Shown here: one piece after another, positions 8,393 to 16,635 of the stretch
Numbering within the stretch: the first letter of the stretch is position 1
Layout of the letters: each line of letters begins with the position of its first letter
NCBI RefSeq assembly: GCF_001562255.1
Contig: NZ_CP014301.1
Span: 4,867,501-4,931,500 of the forward strand
From: Bosea sp. PAMC 26642
GTDB taxonomy: Bacteria > Pseudomonadota > Alphaproteobacteria > Rhizobiales > Beijerinckiaceae
Direction: 5' to 3'
DNA: 64,000 nt
Made by a program: the position numbers and the translations under genes
The notes under the pieces: generated by a model
Told to the model about the DNA's origin: nothing
Databases searched by the model: none
Seen by the model: the letters and a program-made list of their open reading frames with translations, nothing else

Positions 8393-9159
8393 TCGGGCGA
8401 CGATCGCTGCGTGGATGGATTGCGGCGCTGGCGCTGCTCGCGGCTGCGCCGGCCCTGTCGGAGATCAAGTCCGGCACGGAATTCCTCTCACCCGACATGC
8501 GTCGGCAGCAGGCGGACGAAACCCGCAACCCGGCCTTCTTCTGGGTCGAGCAGGGGCGCGAGCTGTTCAGCCGCAAGCCCGCGCCCAACGGGCAGGCCTG
8601 CATCTCCTGCCATGCCGACCCGCAGCAGAGCCTGCGCGGCGCGGCGACGCATTATCCGCAGGTCGATGCGGCCAGCGGCAAGCTGCTCAACCTCGAAGGC
8701 CGGATCGAGCAGTGCCGGGTCGAGCGGCAGGGGCAGCCGGCCTTCGGCTATGAGAGCTCCGAGCTTCTGGCGATGACCGCCTATCTCGGCTCGCTCTCGC
8801 GCGGCCTGCCGATGGATGTGAAGACCGACGGCGCGGCTAAGCCCTATTACGAGGCGGGCAAGGCCTTCTTCGAGCGCCGGCAGGGCCAGCTCAACCTATC
8901 CTGCCAGCAATGCCATGACGGCCTCATCGGCCAGAAGCTGCGCGGCGACACGGTCAGCCACGGCGCCGGCACAGGCTACCCGGCCTATCGGCTGGAATGG
9001 AACGATGTCGGATCGCTGCACCGGCGCCTCCGCGCCTGCTCGCTCGGCGTCCGCGCAACTCAGTTCGACTACGGCTCGCCGGAATACCTCGCGCTGGAGC
9101 TTTACCTCGCGGGGCGGGCCAGGGGCCTGCCGGTGGAGACGCCGGGGATGAGGCGTTAG
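8389..9159 (+). CDS. soxA: SoxA, diheme cytochrome c
   Basis: The protein is 256 aa from GTG 8389, with a signal peptide ending near PALSE. It has two heme sites, CISCH (71-75) and CQQCH (172-176). The conserved Cys217 in RACSLGVRA is the active-site heme ligand in the SoxA family. The GSPEYLALELYL block near the end is typical. With SoxX it forms SoxAX, which joins thiosulfate to the SoxY cysteine. Two canonical sites place it in the diheme class. It is the last gene of the iorAB-soxXYZA operon; no soxB or soxCD follows, because the next genes are on the other strand. Confidence 0.93.
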   Translation: MIGRRSLRGWIAALALLAAAPALSEIKSGTEFLSPDMRRQQADETRNPAFFWVEQGRELFSRKPAPNGQACISCHADPQQSLRGAATHYPQVDAASGKLLNLEGRIEQCRVERQGQPAFGYESSELLAMTAYLGSLSRGLPMDVKTDGAAKPYYEAGKAFFERRQGQLNLSCQQCHDGLIGQKLRGDTVSHGAGTGYPAYRLEWNDVGSLHRRLRACSLGVRATQFDYGSPEYLALELYLAGRARGLPVETPGMRR

Positions 9160-9191
9160 TCAAGAGCGGGATACGTTGAGTCAGAAACGCA

Positions 9192-9299
9192 CCGTCATTC
9201 CGGGCGTAGCGAAGCGGAGACCCGGAATCCATCGTAAGGCGATGCGCTCTACGATGGATTCCGGATCGGCGCCGCTGCGCGGCTTGTCCGGAATGACGG
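9192..9299. repeat. Intergenic palindromic repeat between soxA and the cytochrome operon
   Basis: This is a nested palindrome. The outer arms are CGTCATTCCGG (9193-9203) and its complement at 9288-9298. The inner 15-bp arms CCGGAATCCATCGTA (9222-9236) and 9250-9264 match perfectly with a 13-nt loop. Such elements are common dispersed repeats in Rhizobiales genomes, and here it can also act as a two-way terminator between convergent operons. A related but different element is at 50256-50390. Confidence 0.8.
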
Positions 9300-9361
9300 C
9301 ACGAAGGGATGGCGGCTACAGAAAGCTGCTGGAATCGTTCATTTCATATTGGGCGAGGCAC

Positions 9362-9769
9362 TCAGAGCTTCTTCCCATCCTTGTCGTACTGCTTGAGGTA
9401 GGCGCTCAGGTCCTTGATCTCCTGCTCGTTCTTGATCCCGGCGAAGATCATCTTGGTGCCGGGGATCTTGGCCTTCGGGTCCTTGATGTAGTCGGCGAAG
9501 ACCGCATCGTCCCAGGTCAGGCCGGCGGCCTTGTTGGCGGCGGAATAGCTGTATCCCTCGACCGAACCCGATGCCCGCCCGAACAAGCCGTTCAGCACCG
9601 GGCCGATCGTGTTCTTCGCCGTCTCGCCGAGCTGGTGGCAGGCGCGGCATTTGTTGAAGGAGCGCTCGCCGGCGGCAACGTCCTGAGCGTGGGCGGACGT
9701 CCCGAGCAGCATCGTTGCGGCAAGGATCGCGGCACTGGCAATCGTGGCGCTGGCATAGAGGGCTTTCAT
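9362..9769 (-). CDS. Class I cytochrome c (c2/c550 type), exported
   Basis: The protein has 135 aa with a signal peptide ending in SAHA (residues 25-28), the heme site CRACH (41-45), NTIGPVLNGLFGR after it, and the distal Met in GTKMIFAGIKN. This is the classic small soluble electron carrier shape. It is the last gene of a three-gene run with fccB and another cytochrome, so it probably carries electrons from the flavocytochrome and SoxAX to a terminal oxidase. The ATG at 9769 gives a standard signal sequence. Confidence 0.92.
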   Translation of the reverse strand: MKALYASATIASAAILAATMLLGTSAHAQDVAAGERSFNKCRACHQLGETAKNTIGPVLNGLFGRASGSVEGYSYSAANKAAGLTWDDAVFADYIKDPKAKIPGTKMIFAGIKNEQEIKDLSAYLKQYDKDGKKL

Positions 9770-9803
9770 GATCGTTCCTTCGTCGGTAGGGAGGTTTTGG
9801 CCA

Positions 9804-11081
9804 TCAGGTAAACATGTCGGCGCAGATGGCGTCGTACCAGGCGATGTTCTCGGCCTGGGTCTGCCTGCGGATCTCGGCGCTCTCGCCCGGCTGCGAGATG
9901 AAGGTCTCGACCGCGGCGATGCGGCCGTCCTTCGGCTCGTAGCGGCCACCGACCTTGATGGCGTCGTCGGTGTCGACGAGGCTCCAGCAGGTGTTGAAGT
10001 AGCGCGCCGGGAAGGTTGGCCCCGCGACCAGTTCGCCACGCAGAATCATCGCAGCGACCTTGGCCTGATTGTTGGCGGAGAAAGCCGATTTCGGCATGTC
10101 GCCGGCGTTGCAGGCATCGCCGAGCACGACGATGTTGGAATCGACGACGGATTTCATGGTCGCCGGGTCGATAGCGCAGTAGCCGCCCGCTGGAGCGAGC
10201 CCCGCATCGCGCGCGATCGCGCCCGCCATCTGGGCCGGGATGACGTTGACGAAGGCACAGTTCTCGTAAGTCTCGAAGCCGGTGACGACGGTGCCGGTCG
10301 CAGGATCGACCGATCTGATGCCGTCATGCACTTTGGGACCGAGCCATTCGATCATCGCGCCATAGCGCTTCTCCCAATCCGGCATGAACACGCCCTGCTT
10401 GGAGAAGCTCTCCTTGGGATCGAGTATGACGATCCGGGCCTTGCGGCGGTTGGTCGCCATCAGCACATGCGCGAACATCGAGGCGCGCTCATAGGGGCCG
10501 GGCGGACAGCGATAGGGATTGGGCGGGGCGATCATCACGATCATGCCGCCATCGGGCACCGCGTCGAGCCTCTCGCGGATCAGCTGCGTCTGCCGGCCGG
10601 GCTTCCAGCCATGCGGCATGGCCTCCTCGGCGGCTTTCGACCAGCCGGGCACGGAATCATATTTCAGGTCGATGCCGGGCGAGAGCACCAGCCGGTCGTA
10701 AGGCAGGCGCCGGCCATCCGTCAGCACGACCTCCTTGCGGTCGCGGTCGATCTGCGTGGCGCGACTGCGGACGAGCGCGATTCCATAAGCCGAGGCCAGC
10801 GCGTCGTAGCGATGGACGATCTCCTCATAGCGCTTGAAGCCGCCGATATAGAGGTTGGAGTGGAAGCAGGTCTGGTAGGTCTCGTTCTCCTCGACCAGCG
10901 TCACCGCGATCGCCCCGGCACTGTCCCTGGCGAGATATTTTGCCGCCGTGGCGCCGCCCGGCCCGCCGCCGACCACGACCACGCGCGGCTTGGCCTGCGC
11001 GAGGACGGTGGGCGCGGCCAGCGTGTTCGCCGCCAGCAGGGCGCCGGAGCCTGCCATAAGATGGCGTCGCGTCGGTTTCAT
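9804..11081 (-). CDS. fccB: FAD-binding subunit of flavocytochrome c sulfide dehydrogenase (SoxF/FccB)
   Basis: The protein has 425 aa. Its N-terminus carries a Tat signal (TRRHLMAGSGALL), then the FAD fingerprint VVVVGGGPGGATAAKYL at about residues 34-50. The family markers YQTCFHSNLYIGG, PPNPYRCPPGPYERA and GDACNAGDMPKSAFSA are present, the last being the second FAD contact. It oxidises sulfide or reactivates Sox proteins in the periplasm and passes electrons to a small cytochrome c. Small cytochrome genes lie on both sides (11101-11436 upstream, 9362-9769 downstream), which fits an FCSD complex. The operon converges on soxA. Confidence 0.92.
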   Translation of the reverse strand: MKPTRRHLMAGSGALLAANTLAAPTVLAQAKPRVVVVGGGPGGATAAKYLARDSAGAIAVTLVEENETYQTCFHSNLYIGGFKRYEEIVHRYDALASAYGIALVRSRATQIDRDRKEVVLTDGRRLPYDRLVLSPGIDLKYDSVPGWSKAAEEAMPHGWKPGRQTQLIRERLDAVPDGGMIVMIAPPNPYRCPPGPYERASMFAHVLMATNRRKARIVILDPKESFSKQGVFMPDWEKRYGAMIEWLGPKVHDGIRSVDPATGTVVTGFETYENCAFVNVIPAQMAGAIARDAGLAPAGGYCAIDPATMKSVVDSNIVVLGDACNAGDMPKSAFSANNQAKVAAMILRGELVAGPTFPARYFNTCWSLVDTDDAIKVGGRYEPKDGRIAAVETFISQPGESAEIRRQTQAENIAWYDAICADMFT

Positions 11082-11100
11082 CGGCCTGTCCTCCGCGCGG

Positions 11101-11436
11101 TCACGGCTTCGGCGCCAGCGCGCCGAAATAGGCGGCGAGCGCCGCGATCTCGTCGCGGCTCAGGCGCGCGGCGATGGTCTGCATCACGGGGTTGTGGCGC
11201 TGTCGGCTGCCATAGGCGTCGAGCACGGCGACGAACTGCTCTTCCGGCCAGCCGACGATCGGCGGGATGCCGCTGCTCCCGCGGCCCGAGAGCTGGTGGC
11301 AGGCGGTGCACTCGGCGGCGAGATAGGCTCCGAGCGCCCGGTCCCCGGCGGCCTCGGCGGGCGCGACGACGAGCAGCAGAACAGCAACGCCCGGCAGGGC
11401 AAACCCTGCGGGACGTCGCGCATGCCGCCATGTCAT
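11101..11436 (-). CDS. Small monoheme cytochrome c, probable heme subunit of FccB/SoxF
   Basis: The protein has 111 aa with a signal peptide ending near APAEAA, one heme site CTACH (43-47), and a likely distal Met85 in HNPVMQTIAA. It starts at ATG 11436; upstream in-frame codons do not form a signal peptide. It lies 19 bp before fccB on the same strand, the arrangement of fccA-fccB or soxE-soxF. It should accept electrons from the FAD subunit. Whether to call it FccA or SoxE cannot be settled without comparison. Confidence 0.85.
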   Translation of the reverse strand: MTWRHARRPAGFALPGVAVLLLVVAPAEAAGDRALGAYLAAECTACHQLSGRGSSGIPPIVGWPEEQFVAVLDAYGSRQRHNPVMQTIAARLSRDEIAALAAYFGALAPKP

Positions 11437-11582
11437 CCTGTCCCTGCCCAAGCCGGGCTCCCTGTCGCAATCGCCCACCAGTCGCCCGGCCTCCGCTGCC
11501 AAAGCAGCAGAGCCGCAAGGCGGGATGATGGAGCCCAGTTCCTTTTTGGAAGAGTTCGCAGGTTCCGTCTTTCACGATCCTG

Positions 11583-12355
11583 TCAGAGGATCGCGAGCAG
11601 GCGCGCCAGCGGTCCGTGTAGCGCGCGCAGGCGAGCGTCATGCTGTGGTCCGAACAGATCTTCAGTGACTCGCGCCTTGATCTTGCGGATGATCTCGATG
11701 AGTTCCCTGATGTCGGGCGCCGTCAGGCCCCGGCGCCGGCTCATCCAGCAGCAGCTTGGGGTCGAGTGCCAGAGCCCTGCCGATCTCCAGCAGGCGCATC
11801 TTGCCATAAGGCAGGTTGCGCGCCTCTTCGTTGGCCAAGGCGTCGAGCCCGACGAACTGCAGGTTACTGGCGGCGCGCTCGCGCGCGTCGTGCTCCTCCT
11901 TGCGGGCTTGCGGCAGGCCGAGCGCCACCGAGAAGAAGCCACTGCGATAGCTGTGGTGCAGCCCGACCATAACGTTTTCCAGGCAGGTCAACTCGCCGAA
12001 GAGCTGGACGTTCTGGAAGGTCCGCGCGATGCCCTGCGCAGCGATCTAGGGGCGAATTGCGCCCGACCAAAGATTGCCCTTCGAAGGCGATCTCGCCGCC
12101 AGTAGGCGTGTAGATGCCGGTCAGCACATTCATCATGGTGCTCTTGCCCGAGCCGTTTGGACGGATCAGGCTATGGATCGTGCCGGGCTTCACCGCCATG
12201 TCGATGTCGTTCAGCGCCTTCAGCCCGCCGAACTGCATCAGCACCTTGCGGATGTCGAGCAGCGTGCCGCCGGCCGGTGTCGTGGACGCAGTGGCGCGTC
12301 CGGAGCGAGAAAACGACCTTTCGTCGCCGACCACCGTGTGGTGATCGCCATCCAC
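11583..12355 (-). pseudogene. Decayed branched-chain amino acid ABC transporter ATPase (livG-like)
   Basis: Three frames carry consecutive pieces of one LivG-type ATPase. Near 12240 is LLDIRKVLMQFGGLKALND, followed by a damaged Walker A (IRPNGSGKSTMMNVLTG, with Arg for the usual Gly). In a second frame at about 11990 are TCLENVMVGLHHSYRSG and DPKLLLDEPAPG (Walker B). In a third frame near the end is IRELIEIIRKIKA. At least two frameshifts separate them, so no working protein is possible. No other liv genes remain nearby. It marks the eroded left edge of the island. Confidence 0.85.
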
Positions 12356-12400
12356 GGGCTGGCTCTCGCGCTGGCCTTTGGCGAGTGGCCGAAGGGCCAG

Positions 12401-12570
12401 GCACCTTAACGTTCAGGTAGTAAAACCCTGCTTGGTAGCGAAGGGTCGGGACATCGCAAGAGCCATGGTGTCAAACCGCAATATCAAAGCGGAACCATGT
12501 AACTCGTTATCGATGCTTACTCTTTGACGCAAAGCGAGAAAGAGTGGTGCCCAGGAGAGGACTCGAACCT
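12401..12570. repeat. Left copy of a ~170-bp direct repeat ending in a tRNA-Leu 3' fragment
   Basis: This block matches 43659-43831 in the same orientation with scattered substitutions and single-base indels. It starts at GCACCTTAACGTT, and both copies share TTGGTAGCGAAGGGTCGGGA and AGAGCCATGGTGTCAA. The last 26 bases (12545-12570) are identical in both copies and, read on the minus strand, are the T-arm, acceptor strand and CCA of a tRNA. The sequence fits alphaproteobacterial tRNA-Leu (ending CTGGGCACCA). No D-arm or anticodon arm follows, so it is a scar, not a gene. The pair brackets 31 kb of accessory genes. Confidence 0.85.
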
Positions 12571-12799
12571 CCAGTAGAGCTACCTAACTACTGAATTATA
12601 AAGGCTTTTTCGACTTCCGCTTAGGTTGCTGTGTGAAAGGAATATGTGAACGGTTGGGCTTGTGATCATAGCGTCGCGACACCCAAAATCCAGACAATTC
12701 AGCACCCATTGCAGCGTCAGCCACGGCTCCATCGACCTAGAGAAAGCTGGCCGCCAGCGGGGTTCTTGGTTGAACCTGCGCGCCGTCGGATCGTCCGTT
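12571..12799. other. Non-coding stretch between the left repeat and hipA relic
   Basis: About 230 bases, locally less GC-rich just after the repeat. No gene, promoter or complete tRNA was recognised. The first two bases (CC) still match the tRNA-Leu T-stem, then similarity ends. Confidence 0.5.
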
Positions 12800-13460
12800 C
12801 TATAAGTCGGCTCTGCTGTCGGGGTGAGTTCCAGCGGAAAAGCCTCGATAGACGTAGGCCCGACGGATCACCTCGCAGTCGGCCTCGTTGACGCCGCAGG
12901 CGCGGGCCGTCGCGTACCATTCGCGATCGACTACCCGGACCATCTCATCGACCAGCGCCTTCGCCTCATCCGGAGCAATCATAAACCGGCGGCATTCGCT
13001 CAATAGGTTGGCCCCGTTGGCGAACCTGCCCTGTGCGCCGCAGGCCATGGCGAGGTCGCGCCGATCCTCTCGCGTCGGCGTCAGGTCATAAGCCGGTGAA
13101 AGGCGCCAGCCTGACCCCAGCGCGAGGGCCGCGTGGTTGCGCGGGTGATCATCGATGTTGGAGACGAGGGCGTTGAACACCATCCGGCGGAACAGCTCAC
13201 GCGCGTCCTCGGCGGGGCGCTCGCTGATCCGGCGCAGGGTCTCGACCAGCAGCACATAGGACCAGCGCGCCCGTCCCTCAGGCGTCTCGTCGGTCTCTAG
13301 CAGGGTCAGGGCCGCTGACCATCCGGGCGCGGGCGTAGCTGTCCTCGACGCGCGTGCGGTGGGAGCGCTTGACGAGCAGAACGTCGCGGCCGCCGATTCT
13401 GGCGACCTGCGACTCGGCCGTCTGCAGGCCGCATTGGCGGGCAAGCTGAAGCGTGGCGTG
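12800..13460 (-). pseudogene. hipA: Truncated and frameshifted HipA-family toxin kinase
   Basis: The C-terminal half of a HipA-type Ser/Thr kinase is readable in two frames. The first (13460 to about 13320) has QCGLQTAESQVARIGGRDVL and VKRSHRTRVED. The second (to the stop at 12800) has LFRRMVFNALVSNIDDHPRN, then WRLSPAYDLTPT. SNIDDHPRNH is the kinase catalytic/metal region and SPAYDLTP the conserved DFG-like region. The first ~200 residues are missing, replaced by the start of an IS110 transposase. No hipB antitoxin was seen. It is inactive as it stands. Confidence 0.85.
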
Positions 13461-13580
13461 CTCGACCTGGAAAACCGACTTCGCCAGATCCAAACCGATG
13501 CGTGCGATGCTCATAGTGGCTCTCCCTCGTTGATCGTTGCCGAATAATGCGCCGCCCACGCGGGTGGTCCATGCCATCAA
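13461..13580 (-). mobile_element. 5' fragment of an IS110-family transposase gene
   Basis: A ribosome site (GGGAGAG) and ATG 13514 begin the typical IS110 N-terminus IARIGLDLAKSVFQV, where the Asp of GLDLAK belongs to the catalytic DEDD set. After 18 codons the frame passes directly into hipA sequence, so only the extreme 5' end of the element remains. The bases up to 13580 are probably its leader. Confidence 0.75.
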
Positions 13581-13956
13581 ATGGGCCGTCCTAGCGCGCC
13601 CGCTACATCACGCTGGAAAGCATCGCGGCATTGAGCGATGATCCCATCGTCGGCATGCCAACCTTGGCTGCCTGACCAGCCCGGCCTAGCCGGTGATCGT
13701 CGTGGCCCTCGGAAGCTACACCACCATCAGGGACACGACCAAGGGACCCAGACATTGCGCAGCGAGTTCAGGTCGAAGTCTCCGGTGTGCAAAGCCCATC
13801 GCTGTTTCCGAAACGGTGACGACCGAGAAGAACCTTTGGCCTCGCTACAACGGCGGCGAGGGATTGCGCCACGAGGTTAGGCTCGCCAAGACCAGATAGA
13901 GCGCGATAGACGGCAATGTATACAAATTAGCCCCAAAAGGTCGTCTTGCGCCGGAT
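13581..13956. other. Region without recognised gene before the first amidase unit
   Basis: Several short frames exist but none has a ribosome site or a recognisable domain. At 13913-13930 there is AATGTATACAAATTAG, which resembles the FCD-GntR operator core of the island (ATACAA) but lies 27 bp from the sigma-54-like element, not the 9 bp seen elsewhere. Confidence 0.45.
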
Positions 13957-13972
13957 CGGCACGCGCTTTGCA
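13957..13972 (+). promoter_or_regulatory. Probable sigma-54 promoter of the first amidase unit
   Basis: The sequence CGGCACGCGCTTTGCA matches the -24/-12 consensus TGGCAC-N5-TTGC at every key position except the first T, with the correct GG-N10-GC spacing. It lies 45 bp before the ATG of the small subunit. The 12-bp operator seen upstream of the four other units is absent at the expected distance. Confidence 0.6.
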
Positions 13973-14017
13973 TGCAATTCTGTGTCGTCCGTGAACGGTT
14001 GCAGAGAGGAGATAAGC

Positions 14018-14224
14018 ATGCAGACCCCGCTGCGGGAGATCGTGGCCGTCCAGGCTCGAACCTGGTCAGGCATTGAGCAGCCCAACGAGGCTGCCGGCAT
14101 CATGGCTGATGCGATGAGCCCCACCATCGAGGGTTTCGCGGCGTTGCGAGGCCAACTCGCCTTTGAGGACGAGCCGTCGAGCTTCGAGGCCGCGCTCCAG
14201 GCGACGAAGGAGCCGCAACCATGA
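14018..14224 (+). CDS. AtzG-like small subunit of amidase 1
   Basis: This 68-aa protein is encoded directly before an amidase and overlaps it by 4 bp (ATGA). That is the arrangement of AtzG-AtzE (1-carboxybiuret hydrolase) and of GatC with GatA. AGAGAGGAG lies just before ATG 14018. The protein is predicted helical with an acidic C-terminal segment FEDEPSSFEAA; the EP pair recurs in all five small proteins of the island. It probably wraps the amidase and stabilises it. The sequence is divergent, so the family call rests largely on size, position and the EP motif. Confidence 0.7.
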   Translation: MQTPLREIVAVQARTWSGIEQPNEAAGIMADAMSPTIEGFAALRGQLAFEDEPSSFEAALQATKEPQP

Positions 14225-15654
14225 ACGCTCAGGCGAAAAGCTCGCTGCTGCATCTGTCGCTGACCGATGCCGCCGATGCGCTCAAGGACGGGGCGGTCAC
14301 CGCAGTCGAACTCACCACCGCCGCACTCGAAGCCTTCACGCGCGTCGACGAGGTGATCAACTCGGCGATCTGGCTCGAGGGCGCGGCCGCGCTGGAGGCG
14401 GCGGAGACACTCGACAAGAAGCGGAAGTCGGGCGCCACGCTCGGGCCGCTGCACGGCCTGCCCCTGGCCCACAAGGACATGTACTACAAGGCCGGCAAGC
14501 TCTCTACCTGCGGCTCGGCGATCCGCAAGGATTTCCGCCCGAGCTACACCGCAACCGTGATGGAGAGGCTGGAAGACGCCGGCTCCGTCACACTCGGCGG
14601 GCTGAACATGGCCGAGTTCGCGCAGAACCCGACCGGCCACAACCAGCATTACGGCCATTGCCGCAATCCCTGGCATCCCGATTACTGCACCGGCGGCTCC
14701 TCTTCCGGCTCGGGAGCTGCGGTCGCGGCGCGGCTGATCTATGGCGCGCTGGGCTCGGACACCGGCGGCTCGATCCGACTTCCGGCTGCGATCTGCGGCG
14801 TTACCGGAATCAAGGCGACGCAAACCCGCGTTTCGCGCCACGGCGTGATGCCGCTCTCCTTTTCGGCCGACAATGTTGGGCCTTTGACCCAGACGGCCCG
14901 CGATGCCGCCCGTTTCCTCGGCGTGATCGCCGGCCACGACCCGAAGGACGCGACCTCGGCCTCCGAGCCCGTGCCCGACTATGAGGCAGCCCTGACCGGC
15001 GACATCAGGGGCATGCGCATCGGCGTTCCGACCAACTACTTCTTCGACGGGATCGATCCCGAAGTGCAGGCTGCCTTCGACGCCGTGGTCGCGGTGCTGC
15101 AGGCGCGCGGCGCCGTCATCGCGCCTGTCACGATACCCCATATGGATGCGGTCGCGACTTATGGCGGCATCGTCTCACGCGTCGAGGGCGGCACGATCCA
15201 TGCCCAATGGATGCGCCAGCGCCCGCAAGACTATGCCGTGCATCTAAGCGGCAGGCTCTATCCCTCACAGGGCATTCCCGGCACCTATTATCTCGAGGCA
15301 CTGGCTCGGCGCGGCGCGATCCTGAAGGCGGTGGCGGCCACGGTCTTCGGCGTTTGCGACGCCTTCATCACGCCGACCCTGCGCATGAAGGTGCCGACGC
15401 TGCTGGCGACCGACATCGATGCCGGCACGCCGGGCGCGATCGAGACGTTCCAAGACGTCTCGATCAACACCAGACCGATCAACTATCTCGGCCTGCCCTC
15501 GGTCAGCGTGCCCTGCGGGCTCGATTCGAACGGCCTGCCGATCGGTTTTCAGATCCAGGGCCGCCCCTTCGCCGAGGCGCGCGTGCTCAAGATCGCCGAC
15601 GCCTATCAGCGCGATACGGACTGGCACCGCCGCTTGCCCCCCAACGTGTCCTGA
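14221..15654 (+). CDS. Amidase 1 (amidase-signature family, AtzE/GatA-like)
   Basis: The protein has 477 aa. The Ser-cisSer-Lys triad is complete: Lys85 in AHKDMYYKAG, Ser160 in CTGGSSSGSG, and nucleophile Ser184 in DTGGSIRLPA, with the standard 24-residue spacing. It should hydrolyse a C-N amide bond in the cytoplasm. It is the most divergent of the six island amidases; it lacks the GPSFDLP-PP-RNPW block of the others and has NPTGHNQHYGHCRNPW instead. It is coupled to its own small subunit and followed after 39 bp by a kinase-like gene. The substrate is unknown. Confidence 0.92.
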   Translation: MNAQAKSSLLHLSLTDAADALKDGAVTAVELTTAALEAFTRVDEVINSAIWLEGAAALEAAETLDKKRKSGATLGPLHGLPLAHKDMYYKAGKLSTCGSAIRKDFRPSYTATVMERLEDAGSVTLGGLNMAEFAQNPTGHNQHYGHCRNPWHPDYCTGGSSSGSGAAVAARLIYGALGSDTGGSIRLPAAICGVTGIKATQTRVSRHGVMPLSFSADNVGPLTQTARDAARFLGVIAGHDPKDATSASEPVPDYEAALTGDIRGMRIGVPTNYFFDGIDPEVQAAFDAVVAVLQARGAVIAPVTIPHMDAVATYGGIVSRVEGGTIHAQWMRQRPQDYAVHLSGRLYPSQGIPGTYYLEALARRGAILKAVAATVFGVCDAFITPTLRMKVPTLLATDIDAGTPGAIETFQDVSINTRPINYLGLPSVSVPCGLDSNGLPIGFQIQGRPFAEARVLKIADAYQRDTDWHRRLPPNVS

Positions 15655-15693
15655 CGCGATGAAGCCGGCATAAACCACGGACCGTCATCCGCA

Positions 15694-16620
15694 ATGAGCG
15701 CGACCAGGCTGCATGCCGACGAGGTGGCGATCGACGCCGCACTCGCCGGCCGCCTGGTCGCCAGCCAATTTCCCGCCTGGCGCGACCTGGCCCTGACGCG
15801 CATCGCATCGGGCGGCACCGACAACGCCATCTTCCGCCTCGGCGAAGAGTTCTGCGTGCGCATGCCGCGCTACCCCGCGGCTGCGGCGCTGGTCGGCAGG
15901 GAAAAGCTATGGCTGTCGCGGCTGGCGCCGCAACTGCCGCTCGCCATCCCCACGCCGCTCGCCATGGGCTCGCCCGGCGAAGGCTATCCGTTTTCCTGGT
16001 CGATCTGCCGCTGGATCGCCGGCGAGGATGCGATGACGGGCAGGCTGTCCGACGGTGGCGCAGCGGCGCGGACGCTGGCGGGCTTCATCGCGGCGCTCCG
16101 GGCGATCGACGCGTCGGGCGGACCGCCATGCGGAGACGCGAATTTCGAGCGCGGCGTGCCGCTCGCGCAACGTGACCGGCGCGTTAGGGAAGCCATCGCT
16201 TTGCTGCCGGAAGACATCGATGCTTGCGCCGTCGCGCGGGCCTGGGAGGAGGCGCTCGCCGCCCCGCTCTGGCCTGACGCGCCGGCCTGGCTGCATGGCG
16301 ACATCCATCCCGGCAACCTGATCCTGCGCGACGGTGCGATCGTCGCGGTGATCGATTTCGGCTGTGTCGGCATCGGCGACCCGGCCTGCGACCTGCAGCC
16401 GGCCTGGACCCTTTTTTCCGCGGCCGAACGCGCGATCTTCCGCGCGCATCTTGCGCCGGACGAGGCGAGCTGGGTACGGGGGAGGGGCTGGGCCTTGTCC
16501 GTCGCGGTGATCGCGCTGCCCTACTATACGGGGAGGAATCCGGTGATCGTCGGCATGGCGCGCCGCGCGATCGATCAGATCCTGCTCGATCGCGGCTTGT
16601 CGGCATGCCGCGCCTCCTGA
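15694..16620 (+). CDS. Aminoglycoside phosphotransferase/choline-kinase-like protein
   Basis: The protein has 308 aa. The APH-fold features are visible: the glycine-rich start GGTDNAIFRLG (40-50), VRMPRY in place of the ATP lysine strand, the catalytic loop LHGDIHPGNLIL (200-211), and the metal-binding VIDFGCVGIGDPACDL (219-234). It should phosphorylate a small hydroxylated or amino substrate, not necessarily an antibiotic. It lies 39 bp after amidase 1, same strand, so it is probably co-transcribed and may modify the amide substrate or a hydrolysis product. It converges with the SDR gene 15 bp away. Confidence 0.85.
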   Translation: MSATRLHADEVAIDAALAGRLVASQFPAWRDLALTRIASGGTDNAIFRLGEEFCVRMPRYPAAAALVGREKLWLSRLAPQLPLAIPTPLAMGSPGEGYPFSWSICRWIAGEDAMTGRLSDGGAAARTLAGFIAALRAIDASGGPPCGDANFERGVPLAQRDRRVREAIALLPEDIDACAVARAWEEALAAPLWPDAPAWLHGDIHPGNLILRDGAIVAVIDFGCVGIGDPACDLQPAWTLFSAAERAIFRAHLAPDEASWVRGRGWALSVAVIALPYYTGRNPVIVGMARRAIDQILLDRGLSACRAS

Positions 16621-16635
16621 TTGTCAGGCTCGGCT

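Noticed and set aside
9768..11528. Plus-strand frame opposite fccB
   Set aside because: It is a shadow frame; the minus-strand FAD protein has all family motifs.
12545..12620. Possible complete tRNA gene on the minus strand
   Set aside because: Only the T-arm, acceptor and CCA are present. The bases that should form the anticodon and D arms do not fold into a cloverleaf and no matching 5' acceptor strand follows.
15694..16620. Antibiotic resistance by the phosphotransferase-like gene
   Set aside because: The APH fold also covers choline, homoserine and sugar kinases. The operon context is amide metabolism and nothing points to an aminoglycoside substrate.
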